Assembly: GCF_003971235.1 (NCBI RefSeq)
Contig: NZ_CP034661.1
Span: forward strand, 2,790,001-2,854,000
DNA length: 64,000 nt
Source of the DNA: Chryseobacterium aureum
GTDB taxonomy: Bacteria > Bacteroidota > Bacteroidia > Flavobacteriales > Weeksellaceae
Direction of reading: 5' to 3'
Below the pieces are notes generated by a model that had not been told where the DNA came from, did no database searches, and saw only the letters and a program-made list of their open reading frames with translations. Of this stretch, positions 17,377 to 25,591 are shown piece by piece (position 1 is the stretch's first letter; each line of letters opens with the position of its first letter). The position numbers were made by a program, and so were the translations under genes.

Positions 17377-17388
17377 AAATGATGATAT

Positions 17389-18549
17389 ATGAAACTGAAA
17401 CAAATACTATTTATTTTAATTTTTTTATCTACTTGTTTTAACTCTCAAGTTATAAAGGATACAGTTTTAGGGAAACCAAAATTCGTAAAAGAATACGTAA
17501 TTTTTCTAAATAATTCCGGCCCATTTACCTTTATGAATGGTGATGATGAATATGGACATGCTGTAATCATGACTCCCAAAAACCTAAGAAGCAGAATGTG
17601 GGAAACATGGTTTGAAACAGATTTTTGCCGATATATAAATAATGAAACTTACTATGACAAACACCGGAATATCACAAAAGAAACGTGGTATTACAAATCA
17701 GGAGAAATTGTTGATAATTATGATTATACATTTGATAGTCTTAATAGGTTAATTGAAGAAAAAAGGAAAAACAAATACTCCGAAATCTCTTATCGTTATT
17801 TTTACAATGGAAATAATAAAGCCGTAAAATTTAAAGAAGCCTACTACAAAACTAAGGATAAGCCTATGGAAAAGTACATAAGCAATCTTGAAAGTTTCAA
17901 ACCTCTGTATATAACTAAATTTGACACTCTAACAAGAACAGATAGTATTTTTACAATAACAAATGATATTTGGAAAAAGGTAGGTGAGCGTTCTTATACT
18001 GAGGTTAAAGATTCTATTTATCATAAGAAACTAAATCGTATAAAAATTTATGATAATCAATATAGGGTAATTGAAGAAAAATCTTTCGACCATAAACTTG
18101 ATTATGAAAACAAAAAAATATTTTTAAGCAAGCATATGAAATACGAATATGATAACTCTGGAAATCTAATACAGAGAGCTGAAATTAAAGACGGAAAGTA
18201 CCATTATTATACTATACTTGGAAACGGTAAAATAATCCCAGAAGAAAAAGATGGTGATTATGGCAGAACTTCATATACTGTTTATACTTATACTAAAGAT
18301 CAAAAGTTAGAAAAGGAAACCATATATCATAATGATAAAGTTTGGTTTGAAATAAGATATGAATATAACAATAATTATATAACAACACTTCACTATTTGG
18401 ATAAGTTCGGAGAAGAAGACAAGCAAAAAGAACCTGTAACAGTTACATTCAAATACACTTTTGATAAGCATAAAAACTGGACAGATATTATCAAAAGTGT
18501 AAATGGAAAAGAAAAATATAAATGGAAAAGAAAAATTGAATATTACTAA
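17389..18549 (+). CDS. Secreted protein with YD/MORN-like strand repeats
   Basis: A 386-residue exported protein (signal peptide residues 1-19, ending CFNSQ). The body is a series of Tyr/Asp/Lys-rich strand pairs such as NETYYDKHRNITKETWYY, KYEYDNSGNLIQRAEIKDG and WFEIRYEYNNNYITTLHY, similar to the loose repeats of YD (Rhs-like) or MORN-type proteins. No catalytic motif is visible and I cannot give a function. Codon use is more A/T-rich than in most neighbours, and it sits next to two decayed genes, which suggests a fast-evolving or acquired patch. Confidence 0.65.
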   Translation: MKLKQILFILIFLSTCFNSQVIKDTVLGKPKFVKEYVIFLNNSGPFTFMNGDDEYGHAVIMTPKNLRSRMWETWFETDFCRYINNETYYDKHRNITKETWYYKSGEIVDNYDYTFDSLNRLIEEKRKNKYSEISYRYFYNGNNKAVKFKEAYYKTKDKPMEKYISNLESFKPLYITKFDTLTRTDSIFTITNDIWKKVGERSYTEVKDSIYHKKLNRIKIYDNQYRVIEEKSFDHKLDYENKKIFLSKHMKYEYDNSGNLIQRAEIKDGKYHYYTILGNGKIIPEEKDGDYGRTSYTVYTYTKDQKLEKETIYHNDKVWFEIRYEYNNNYITTLHYLDKFGEEDKQKEPVTVTFKYTFDKHKNWTDIIKSVNGKEKYKWKRKIEYY

Positions 18550-18554
18550 AACTA

Positions 18555-18583
18555 CCCCTCAGAAATTCTGAGGGGATTTTTTA
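18555..18583. terminator. Bidirectional intrinsic terminator
   Basis: An eight-base G+C-rich stem (CCCCTCAG / CTGAGGGG) with an AAATT loop and a T-run on the right, between convergent genes. Confidence 0.85.
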
Positions 18584-19744
18584 ATACGTATCAAAAATAT
18601 GTTTCAAAATCGCCTTATCTTGTTCCGTTAAAGCCACTTTTCTTCTTGCCATGGCTCTTTCTGCCACTTCATATACTTTATCCAGTTTGAATCTCTCATC
18701 ATCTTTCAGTCCTCCCCACGAGAAGTTTTCCACAAGATTAGGCGGAAAGCCTGGTTTGAATATATTGGAAGCGACCCCAATGACCGTCCCGGTGTTCAAT
18801 TGGGTATTGATCGCTGTTTTGGAATGATCCCCCACAATCATTCCGGCAAACTGTAAGCCTGTGTCTTCAAATGCTTTTGTTCTGTAGCTCCAGAATTTTA
18901 CGTTGCCATAATTATTTTTCATGTTTGAAGAATTGGTATCCGCTCCGAAATTACACCACTCCCCAATGACAGAGTTTCCTACAAAACCTTCGTGTCCTTT
19001 ACTGGAGTATCCGAATATAATAATATTATTCACTTCTCCACCTACTTTACAGTGAGGGCCAATGGTGGTAGCCCCATAAATTTTAGCCCCAAGATTAAAT
19101 TTGGAATCATCACAAAGAGCAATGGGCCCGCGAAGGTGGCAGCCTTCCATGACCTCAGTATTTTTACCGATGTAAATCTTACCCGTTTTTGTATTGATTG
19201 TGGAGAATTCAACATAAGCTCCTTCTTCGATGAACAGATCTTTCTTATCTCCTAAGAATCCGTTTGTGGAAGACAATTCCTGTGAGGTTCTTCCTTTAGT
19301 AAGCAAATCAAAATCGAAATCAATCGCATGATGGTTATAAGAAAACAGGTCTTTTGGCCTTTTGAAGAAAACAAGATCTTCCTTGATATCCGTCATCTTT
19401 TCAATCTGGTTCAGAGAAAAACCTTTCATATTGATTTTAGCGGCAATCAATTCGTCTTCATAAACAAGAGCCTCTCCCAGTTTAAGATCTTTAATCTGTT
19501 GGATTACCGTTTCTGTGGGAAGGAAGTTCGGAACAAGAAAAAGGCTTTCTTTTTCCTCAGGACTTTTAAATTTATCCTGAAGATACATTTCTGTGAAGTA
19601 TGAGACCTCAGTGTTATCCAGAATTTTCTGCCATCTTTCGGAGAATGTAAGAATTCCGCATCGCATAGCAGCAATGGGACGGGTAAAGGTAAGTGGAAGA
19701 AAGTCTTCCCAATATTGTGCGTCTGAAAATACTAATTGCATCAT
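18581..19744 (-). CDS. GlmU-like sugar nucleotidyltransferase family protein
   Basis: A 387-residue protein. The N-terminal half (1-170) is a reduced nucleotidyltransferase-like domain, beginning MMQLVFSDAQYWEDFLPLTFTRP with MRCGILTFSERW nearby, but it lacks the canonical LAAGxGTRM loop. The C-terminal half is a left-handed beta-helix (hexapeptide) domain: GKIYIGKNTEVMEGCHLRG, IYGATTIGPHCKVGGEVNN and GEWCNFGADTNSSNMKNN. This is the Bacteroidota GlmU-related family; it is probably involved in nucleotide-sugar synthesis, but catalytic capacity is uncertain. Confidence 0.8.
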   Translation of the reverse strand: MMQLVFSDAQYWEDFLPLTFTRPIAAMRCGILTFSERWQKILDNTEVSYFTEMYLQDKFKSPEEKESLFLVPNFLPTETVIQQIKDLKLGEALVYEDELIAAKINMKGFSLNQIEKMTDIKEDLVFFKRPKDLFSYNHHAIDFDFDLLTKGRTSQELSSTNGFLGDKKDLFIEEGAYVEFSTINTKTGKIYIGKNTEVMEGCHLRGPIALCDDSKFNLGAKIYGATTIGPHCKVGGEVNNIIIFGYSSKGHEGFVGNSVIGEWCNFGADTNSSNMKNNYGNVKFWSYRTKAFEDTGLQFAGMIVGDHSKTAINTQLNTGTVIGVASNIFKPGFPPNLVENFSWGGLKDDERFKLDKVYEVAERAMARRKVALTEQDKAILKHIFDTY

Positions 19745-19794
19745 TCAGTTTTTTTTGATTTAAAGTTTAAAATTCAAGGTTAACAAATTTACAA

Positions 19795-19826
19795 TAAAAA
19801 AAGTCTTCCAAAAAATTGGAAGACTT
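19795..19826 (-). terminator. Terminator of rpmE
   Basis: A perfect 11-base stem (AAGTCTTCCAA / TTGGAAGACTT) with a four-base loop, with an A-run on the plus strand that reads as the minus-strand T-run. Confidence 0.85.
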
Positions 19827-19849
19827 CTATATTTTTAAGGATACAAAAA

Positions 19850-20101
19850 TTACTTAGCGAATTTTTTGTATTTGTTCATGAACTTATCAACTCTACCTGC
19901 AGTGTCAACTAGTTTTACTTTACCAGTGTAGAAAGGGTGAGAAGTTGAAGAGATTTCCATTTTGATCAGAGGATACTCTTGTCCTTCATACTCGATAGTG
20001 TCTTTTGTTTCTGCAGTAGACTTGCAAAGAAACACCTCGTCGTTACTCATATCTTTGAAAACAACAAGTCTATAATTTTCTGGGTGGATTCCGTTTTTCA
20101 T
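19850..20101 (-). CDS. rpmE: 50S ribosomal protein L31 type B
   Basis: An 83-residue ribosomal protein bL31. It starts [19 protein letters not shown] and contains [24 protein letters not shown], the family signature. It has no CxxC zinc motif, so it is the zinc-independent B type, used as the main form in Bacteroidota. It is transcribed alone from a clear promoter and closed by a strong hairpin. The leader of about 65 bases could carry autoregulation, but I see no specific structure. Confidence 0.95.
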   Translation of the reverse strand: MKNGIHPENYRLVVFKDMSNDEVFLCKSTAETKDTIEYEGQEYPLIKMEISSTSHPFYTGKVKLVDTAGRVDKFMNKYKKFAK

Positions 20102-20173
20102 AATACTATTTTTAAAAAAATTAAGTTTGCTTTCGAAATAGTAATGGATATTTCTCTGCTAAATTTTAGGTTG

Positions 20174-20203
20174 CAAAAATACAACATTTTTTTAAATTTC
20201 CAA
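20174..20203 (-). promoter_or_regulatory. rpmE: rpmE promoter
   Basis: Minus strand: TTG (20201-20203), 19 bases, TATTTTTG (20174-20181). Full match to the Bacteroidota consensus, with a leader of about 65 bases. Confidence 0.75.
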
Positions 20204-20285
20204 ATACTGAATTCAATATTTTTTTATAGATAAGAAATTCAAAGTATTTTCGTTAAATTTGGAACTTACTTAAACTTTAATTTCA

Positions 20286-21695
20286 ATGAAATTCAAATTA
20301 TTACTGGCTTTTTCCTTCTGGATGTTACTTGTAGCAGTATCATGTAATAAGGATGATATAGCGTTTGACAGCCCTACGCAGCAACTCAGGTTCTCAAGTG
20401 ACACGGTTTTCTGCGATACGGTATATCACCAGGTACGTTCAGAAACTTATGTTGTAAAGGTATATAATAATGAAGATAAAGATATCCTGATCCCGAGAGT
20501 AAATCTTGAGAAGGGTGCAGCATCCTTATATAGAATCAATGTAGATGGAAAACCGGGTTATGATTTTCAGAATGTTCCTTTAAGAAAGAAAGACAGTCTT
20601 TATATATTTGTTGAAATTGCTCCTGAAGCTACCGGGCCTGAAGCCATTGCCGAAGATAAGGTTCTTTTCAGCAGCCCCGGCGGACAGCAGCATGTCACAT
20701 TATTTTCTGTGGTACAGGACGCTGAATTCTTTATCCAGACCCCTGGCAATCCCAATATCATTACCAGCTCCACAACATGGAATAACAATAAGGCCAAGAT
20801 CATCTATGGAAATCTTACCATTAATCCTAATATAACGCTTGATATCAACGCAGGCACCAAGGTATATTTTCACAAAAACAGCGGAATGAAAGTTTCTTCG
20901 GGAGCGGTTTTAAATATTAATGGAACCCAGACTGATCAGGTAATTCTCCGTGGTGACAGAAATGATCCTCGTTATGATACGATTCCAAAAAACTGGAATT
21001 CCATCAGAATGGAGGCCAATTCTACACTGAAAATGAATCATGCCCGATTATTCGGAGGAACAAGAGGTCTTGATATGAGGCAAACCAATGCTACCATCAC
21101 CAATTCTTTCATCCATACTTTCTTTGAATACGGGATTTATGCGGTAGGTTCTACCGTGAATGCCAATAACCTTGTCATGAACAATTGCGGTTCATCATGT
21201 ATCGGAATTTTCCTTGGTGGAAAACACAGCTATACGCACGCTACAATCGCAAATTACTCCAAGAGCATGAGTTCTTTCGACAGAGCGGGAATTTTTGCAG
21301 CCAATGAATGGAAAAATGATGCCGGGCAAACCCAACAGGGAGCTTTACAGCTGCTTGATATCAAAAACAGTATTGTTTATTCCGACAGGGATGATGCTGT
21401 TCATTTTGAGCAGACCCCTGGGCAGCAGTTTGAATTCTTACTTCAAAATTCATTAATCAAATATACCAGTGCAACGGGAGCAGGCTTCACTTTCGACAAC
21501 AATCCTCGTGTGGTACAAACCACTAAGAATACCGATCCTCAGTTTGTCAATTATTTCATGGCTAAAATGAACTTAAGAGTAAAACCTGGTTCACCCGCCC
21601 TTGGAAAAGGAAACACAGCAGTAGCAGCAACAGTTCCGTCTGATATTGTAGGGGTATCCAGAACGACTAATCCAACTTTAGGAGCTTATCAATAA
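20286..21695 (+). CDS. Right-handed beta-helix lipoprotein
   Basis: A 469-residue lipoprotein: the signal ends VAVSC (Cys20). An N-terminal Ig-like part (about 30-150) is followed by a parallel beta-helix from about 165 to 440, seen as regular strands such as AKIIYGNLTINPNITLDIN, GMKVSSGAVLNINGTQ and MRQTNATITNSFIHTF. No lyase active-site residues can be assigned from sequence alone. The TAA stop overlaps the ATG of the MazG-like gene by one base (TAATG), so the two are translationally coupled. A -7 box TAAATTTG lies at 20254-20261. Confidence 0.75.
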   Translation: MKFKLLLAFSFWMLLVAVSCNKDDIAFDSPTQQLRFSSDTVFCDTVYHQVRSETYVVKVYNNEDKDILIPRVNLEKGAASLYRINVDGKPGYDFQNVPLRKKDSLYIFVEIAPEATGPEAIAEDKVLFSSPGGQQHVTLFSVVQDAEFFIQTPGNPNIITSSTTWNNNKAKIIYGNLTINPNITLDINAGTKVYFHKNSGMKVSSGAVLNINGTQTDQVILRGDRNDPRYDTIPKNWNSIRMEANSTLKMNHARLFGGTRGLDMRQTNATITNSFIHTFFEYGIYAVGSTVNANNLVMNNCGSSCIGIFLGGKHSYTHATIANYSKSMSSFDRAGIFAANEWKNDAGQTQQGALQLLDIKNSIVYSDRDDAVHFEQTPGQQFEFLLQNSLIKYTSATGAGFTFDNNPRVVQTTKNTDPQFVNYFMAKMNLRVKPGSPALGKGNTAVAATVPSDIVGVSRTTNPTLGAYQ

Positions 21696-22021
21696 TGGAG
21701 ATTACACAGTTACAACAGCAGGTAGATGAATGGATCAAGACCATTGGGGTAAGATACTTTAATGAACTTACCAATATGGCGATGCTGACAGAGGAAGTAG
21801 GCGAAGTAGCAAGAATTATTGCCAGAAGATATGGTGAGCAAAGCGAAAAGGAAAGTGATAAGACGAAAGACCTTGGTGAAGAACTGGCGGATGTGCTTTT
21901 TGTAACGTTATGCCTGGCCAATCAGACCGGAGTGAATCTGCAGGATGCTTTCGACAGAAAAATGAAAATCAAAACTGACCGCGATAAGGACCGGCATCAG
22001 AATAACGAAAAATTAAAATAA
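21695..22021 (+). CDS. MazG-like nucleotide pyrophosphohydrolase
   Basis: A 108-residue all-alpha NTP pyrophosphatase. The metal-binding pattern is TEEVGEVARII (ExxE) and LGEELADVLFVTLCLA (ExxxD). Such proteins cleave non-canonical or excess NTPs to NMP and pyrophosphate and act as cytoplasmic house-cleaning enzymes. It is coupled to the preceding beta-helix lipoprotein by a one-base stop/start overlap. It is shorter than full MazG and lies in the MazG-like/RS21-C6 size class. Confidence 0.88.
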   Translation: MEITQLQQQVDEWIKTIGVRYFNELTNMAMLTEEVGEVARIIARRYGEQSEKESDKTKDLGEELADVLFVTLCLANQTGVNLQDAFDRKMKIKTDRDKDRHQNNEKLK

Positions 22022-22025
22022 TCAT

Positions 22026-22071
22026 AAATGATGGGTTAATGAATTACAAATGAATTTTTAACCCATCATTT
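22026..22071. repeat. Long inverted repeat in an intergenic gap
   Basis: A perfect 14-base inverted repeat (22026-22039 and 22058-22071) with an 18-base loop lies between the MazG-like gene and aroA. It has no strong T-run. Its AAATGATGGGTTAA core resembles the ATGATGAATTATAAATGATG run near 48090-48125, so it may be a dispersed repeat. Confidence 0.5.
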
Positions 22072-22091
22072 GTAAGATAATGAAGATCATA

Positions 22092-23315
22092 ATGAAGCTA
22101 GAAAAATCAAAATTAGTAAGCGATAAAACAGTACAGATCAGCGGTTCGAAAAGTATTTCGAATCGTTTATTGATTCTGGAAAGCCTGTTTAGCAATATAA
22201 AAATCGGAAATCTATCCAATTCTCAGGATACTCAGCTCCTGAAAAAAGCATTATCTGAAGATACAGAGGTCGTAGATATTCATCACGCGGGAACGGCCAT
22301 GCGTTTTCTGACCTCTTATTATTCTATTCAGGAAGGAAAGACAACCGTTCTTACCGGCTCCGGAAGAATGAAAGAAAGACCTATCAAAAATCTGGTAACG
22401 GCTTTGAGAGATCTCGGTGTAGACATTGAATATATGGAGAACGAGGGATTTCCTCCTTTAAAAATTACCGGAAGAAAGATCACCCAGACTTTGGTGAATG
22501 TTCCGGCCAGTATTTCAAGCCAGTTTATCACATCTCTTCTCCTTATTGCAGGAAAACTTGAAAACGGATTGGTGATTAACCTTGTAGGTGATGTTACTTC
22601 AAGATCCTATATTGAAATGACCCTGGATATCCTGACCAGATTCGGCATCCAAAGCAGCTTTGAAGGAAATTCAATTAAAGTAGAACCTTTCGCTGCCGGG
22701 AATAATACTGACCCAATCCATTATGAAGTGGAAAGCGACTGGAGTTCGGCTTCTTACTTCTACTCTATCTGTGCTTTGGGAAGAAAACCCATTCATCTGA
22801 AGAGCTTTTACAAAGCCTCTACGCAGGGAGACTCTGCCATTGCCGATATCTACGAAAAGTTTTTTGGAATCAAAACTATATTTTCTGAAAATGAGCATAA
22901 ACTCACCCTGGAACCTCAACCTGGTTTTTCTTTCCCGGAAAAAATCGTACTGGATATGAACAACTGTCCGGATATTGCACAAACCCTTTGCGTAACTGCT
23001 GCGGCGTTGAAAATTCCTTTTGATATTTCCGGATTGGGAACCTTACGAGTAAAGGAAACCGACAGACTTCTTGCTTTATATAATGAGCTTAAAAAACTCG
23101 GTACCGAAACTGAGATTACAGATTTAACCATTCAATCCATCAGTTTTGGAGAGCCACAAGATGATATTTCGATCAAAACCTACCAGGATCACAGAATGGC
23201 GATGAGCTTTGCTCCGTTCTGCCTGATAAAAGAGCTGAATATTGAGGATGAAGATGTGGTGGAAAAATCTTATCCGGTATTCTGGAAAGATCTTGAAAGC
23301 ATACTGACTCATTAA
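22092..23315 (+). CDS. aroA: 3-phosphoshikimate 1-carboxyvinyltransferase (EPSP synthase)
   Basis: A 407-residue enzyme that joins phosphoenolpyruvate and shikimate-3-phosphate in the sixth step of aromatic amino acid synthesis. Motifs: SGSKSISNRLLILES (N-terminal substrate loop), HHAGTAMRFLTSYY, LTGSGRMKERPI, ESDWSSASYFYSICALG and DHRMAMSFAP near the C-terminus. Homologues start like MKLEKSKL, so the ATG at 22092 is preferred over the one at 22080. Length is slightly under the usual 420-450, as often in Bacteroidota. Confidence 0.95.
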   Translation: MKLEKSKLVSDKTVQISGSKSISNRLLILESLFSNIKIGNLSNSQDTQLLKKALSEDTEVVDIHHAGTAMRFLTSYYSIQEGKTTVLTGSGRMKERPIKNLVTALRDLGVDIEYMENEGFPPLKITGRKITQTLVNVPASISSQFITSLLLIAGKLENGLVINLVGDVTSRSYIEMTLDILTRFGIQSSFEGNSIKVEPFAAGNNTDPIHYEVESDWSSASYFYSICALGRKPIHLKSFYKASTQGDSAIADIYEKFFGIKTIFSENEHKLTLEPQPGFSFPEKIVLDMNNCPDIAQTLCVTAAALKIPFDISGLGTLRVKETDRLLALYNELKKLGTETEITDLTIQSISFGEPQDDISIKTYQDHRMAMSFAPFCLIKELNIEDEDVVEKSYPVFWKDLESILTH

Positions 23316-23390
23316 TGTTAGCCAAAAATGTGGTAATTTGAAATTGATTTTTTATTTCGGATGACCACATTTTAATTTTACATCATAACC

Positions 23391-24071
23391 ATGAAATATT
23401 GTCTTTCCTTTTTGCTTGTTTTATCTGTAATAAGCTTATCTGCCCAGAATCTGAAACGTTTTTCGGTTCCGAAGGGATATACCCGGATTGCAGAAGCCAA
23501 AGGTGATCTTGATAATGATGGAAAAGATGAAATTATCCTGATATTTAATACGAATATAAAAGCATCAGAAATACAAAACCCGGAAGGGATAAGTGACTAT
23601 AAAAGGGTTTTATATATTCTTAAAAAGGGAAACAACGGTCTGAAAGTTTGGAAAGAAAATTCTGCCATCGTTTTTTCCAGCGGATTCGGATTTTATCCTT
23701 CAGGGAATGCTCTTACAATCAATGTTAAAAATAACAGCCTTATTATTGAACAGCTTTTTTTTACCAATTCGAGGCATACCCAGCAATATCAACATACCTT
23801 CAGGTTTCAGAACGGAGATTTTTATCTGATAGGTTTATATGATCATTTTGAAGATACCTGTGATTTCAGTTTTACGAATGAAATCAATTTTTCTACAGGA
23901 AAGATTATTGTTGACAGAGAATATTCATCCTGTGATGATGAAACTAAAGTACCCGAAAATTTACACAAAGAATTTACCCATCAATTCCCGGCTCTTATTA
24001 AAATGAATGATTTCTTTATCGGAGAGCACAAGCTCAGACTTCCCGGTTTGAAGGAAGATTTTGTGTTTTAA
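23391..24071 (+). CDS. Secreted protein of unknown function
   Basis: A 226-residue exported protein (signal peptide 1-18, ending LSAQN). Residues 35-50 contain AKGDLDNDGKDEIILIF, a calcium-loop-like segment as in FG-GAP or dockerin-type repeats, but only one copy is present. Two Cys pairs could form disulphides (near EDTCDF and YSSCDDE). No enzyme motif is recognised. Single gene with no operon partner. Confidence 0.6.
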   Translation: MKYCLSFLLVLSVISLSAQNLKRFSVPKGYTRIAEAKGDLDNDGKDEIILIFNTNIKASEIQNPEGISDYKRVLYILKKGNNGLKVWKENSAIVFSSGFGFYPSGNALTINVKNNSLIIEQLFFTNSRHTQQYQHTFRFQNGDFYLIGLYDHFEDTCDFSFTNEINFSTGKIIVDREYSSCDDETKVPENLHKEFTHQFPALIKMNDFFIGEHKLRLPGLKEDFVF

Positions 24072-24394
24072 GATGAAAATCTTTCTCTTAATTTAAAAAC
24101 GCATAGTAAAAACAATACTACTGCAGTAGTAAAGTGAGCAAAGAAGCCTACACATATCGTTGATGAAGCTTGATTTATACATCCTCTTAGAAAAAATCAA
24201 TTTCATTGATTTCATCTTTGCTTCCTCCATATCTCCGAAACTAAAAATAAACTTTGTGTCAAGAAAATCAAACTTCCATCATCCATCCTCCAGCTTCCTG
24301 ACTTTATACCAACTTAATTATCTCTTAAAGTTAAATTAACTCCTTATACTTTGACCTATTCTTATTTTTAAGCTTCTTTAAAAATAAAAAAACT
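24072..24394. other. Intergenic region upstream of the PI-PLC gene
   Basis: 323 bases without a gene. It contains a small perfect dyad (AAATCAAT-TTC-ATTGATTT, 24194-24212) and, near 24271-24298, a copy of a dispersed repeat also seen at 34849-35003. The A/T-rich stretch nearest the gene is presumably the promoter, but no full consensus match was found. Confidence 0.5.
24271..24298. repeat. Partial copy of a dispersed intergenic repeat
   Basis: The reverse complement reads GGAAGCTGGAGGATGGATGA and so on, closely matching the arms of the inverted repeat at 34849-35003. Confidence 0.5.
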
Positions 24395-25393
24395 ATGTTC
24401 AAACAAAGCATGAAACGTATGACAACAATCACGCTTGGAGTGGTTACGGCATCCATTTTTTTTTCCTGTTCCAATGACAGCCTTATGGAAAGAGATTCTA
24501 ATGAAAACAATGGAGCTTCTTTAGCAAAAGTAAACAGCAGAACTTTACTTGCACCTATTGAAATGAATAGCTGGATGTCCGGTCTTCAGGACAATATTTC
24601 CCTTTCAAAAATCTCAATTCCCGGTACTCATGATTCCGGAGCACGTGTAGATGCCCCTGTTGTATCAGGTACAGCCAAAACCCAAGACCTCAGCATTGCA
24701 GAACAGCTGAATGCAGGCGTACGATTTCTGGATATCCGTTGCAGACATATTGACAATGCTTTCACGATTCATCACGGAGCGATTTACCAAAATCTGAATT
24801 TTGATGATGTCCTGAATGCGTGTTATACATTTCTTAACAGTCATCCATCTGAAACAATCATTATGTCTGTAAAAGAAGAATATGATGCATCCAACACAAC
24901 CAGAAGCTTTGAACAGACTTTTGATTCTTATGTACAGAAAAATCCTTCTAAATGGGATCTTGGCTCAAATATTCCAACGTTGGGAGCGGTAAGAGGTAAA
25001 ATCAAATTATTAAGAAGATTTTCTTCTGGCGCAACGAAGGGAATCAATGCTTCGCCATGGGCAGATAATACTACTTTTGACATCAACAACTCCGGGGTAC
25101 AGCTAAAAGTACAGGATTACTATAAGGTGACCAACAATGATGATAAGTGGAATGGAATTTCCAGCCTTCTTAATGAAGCCAAAAATGATTCGAATGGTAA
25201 ACTATTCGTCAATTTCACGAGCGGTTATAAGCCGGGGATTTTCGGGATCCCAAGTATTCCTACGGTATCAAATAGTATTAATCCAAGACTTAAAACCTTC
25301 TTCCAAACCAATACTCACGGATCATTTGGAATAATGCCGATTGACTTTGTGAACGCTGAATTATCTGAATTGATTGTTAAAACAAATTTCTGA
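24395..25393 (+). CDS. PI-PLC X-domain lipoprotein (phosphatidylinositol phospholipase C-like)
   Basis: A 332-residue lipoprotein with signal ending FFSC (Cys25). The PI-PLC X domain starts near residue 70: ISIPGTHDSGA holds the first catalytic His79, and the second catalytic-type His lies in FTIHHGAIYQ (about 126-127). Also typical are AGVRFLDIRC and LNSHPSETIIMSVKEEY. Bacterial PI-PLC cleaves phosphatidylinositol or GPI-type lipids to diacylglycerol and a cyclic inositol phosphate, without metal. It is probably surface- or periplasm-anchored. It is convergent with the alkaline phosphatase operon. Confidence 0.88.
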   Translation: MFKQSMKRMTTITLGVVTASIFFSCSNDSLMERDSNENNGASLAKVNSRTLLAPIEMNSWMSGLQDNISLSKISIPGTHDSGARVDAPVVSGTAKTQDLSIAEQLNAGVRFLDIRCRHIDNAFTIHHGAIYQNLNFDDVLNACYTFLNSHPSETIIMSVKEEYDASNTTRSFEQTFDSYVQKNPSKWDLGSNIPTLGAVRGKIKLLRRFSSGATKGINASPWADNTTFDINNSGVQLKVQDYYKVTNNDDKWNGISSLLNEAKNDSNGKLFVNFTSGYKPGIFGIPSIPTVSNSINPRLKTFFQTNTHGSFGIMPIDFVNAELSELIVKTNF

Positions 25394-25416
25394 TTTATTA
25401 TTTGTTAGATTTACTC

Positions 25417-25449
25417 AAAGGCTGTCTTTCTTGCTAAGGCAGCCTTTTT
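25417..25449 (+). terminator. Intrinsic terminator after the PI-PLC gene
   Basis: A ten-base stem with one G-T pair (AAAGGCTGTC / GGCAGCCTTT) and an 11-base loop, then T5. Confidence 0.75.
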
Positions 25450-25531
25450 GAATTGTATTCCGCTTCTATCTGCCACAGGTTACATAGATGAATTAAGTAA
25501 TAAGCTTAATTGTTAGGAACTTTGAATTAAT

Positions 25532-25558
25532 AAAAAGACTGTTTCAAATGAAACAGTC
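25532..25558 (-). terminator. Terminator of the SusCD-phosphatase operon
   Basis: A near-perfect hairpin (GACTGTTTCA / TGAAACAGTC) preceded on the plus strand by AAAAA, which reads as the minus-strand T-run just after the phosphatase gene. Confidence 0.7.
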
Positions 25559-25591
25559 CATCTTTGTAAAAGTAAAAGTATCAATCAAAAG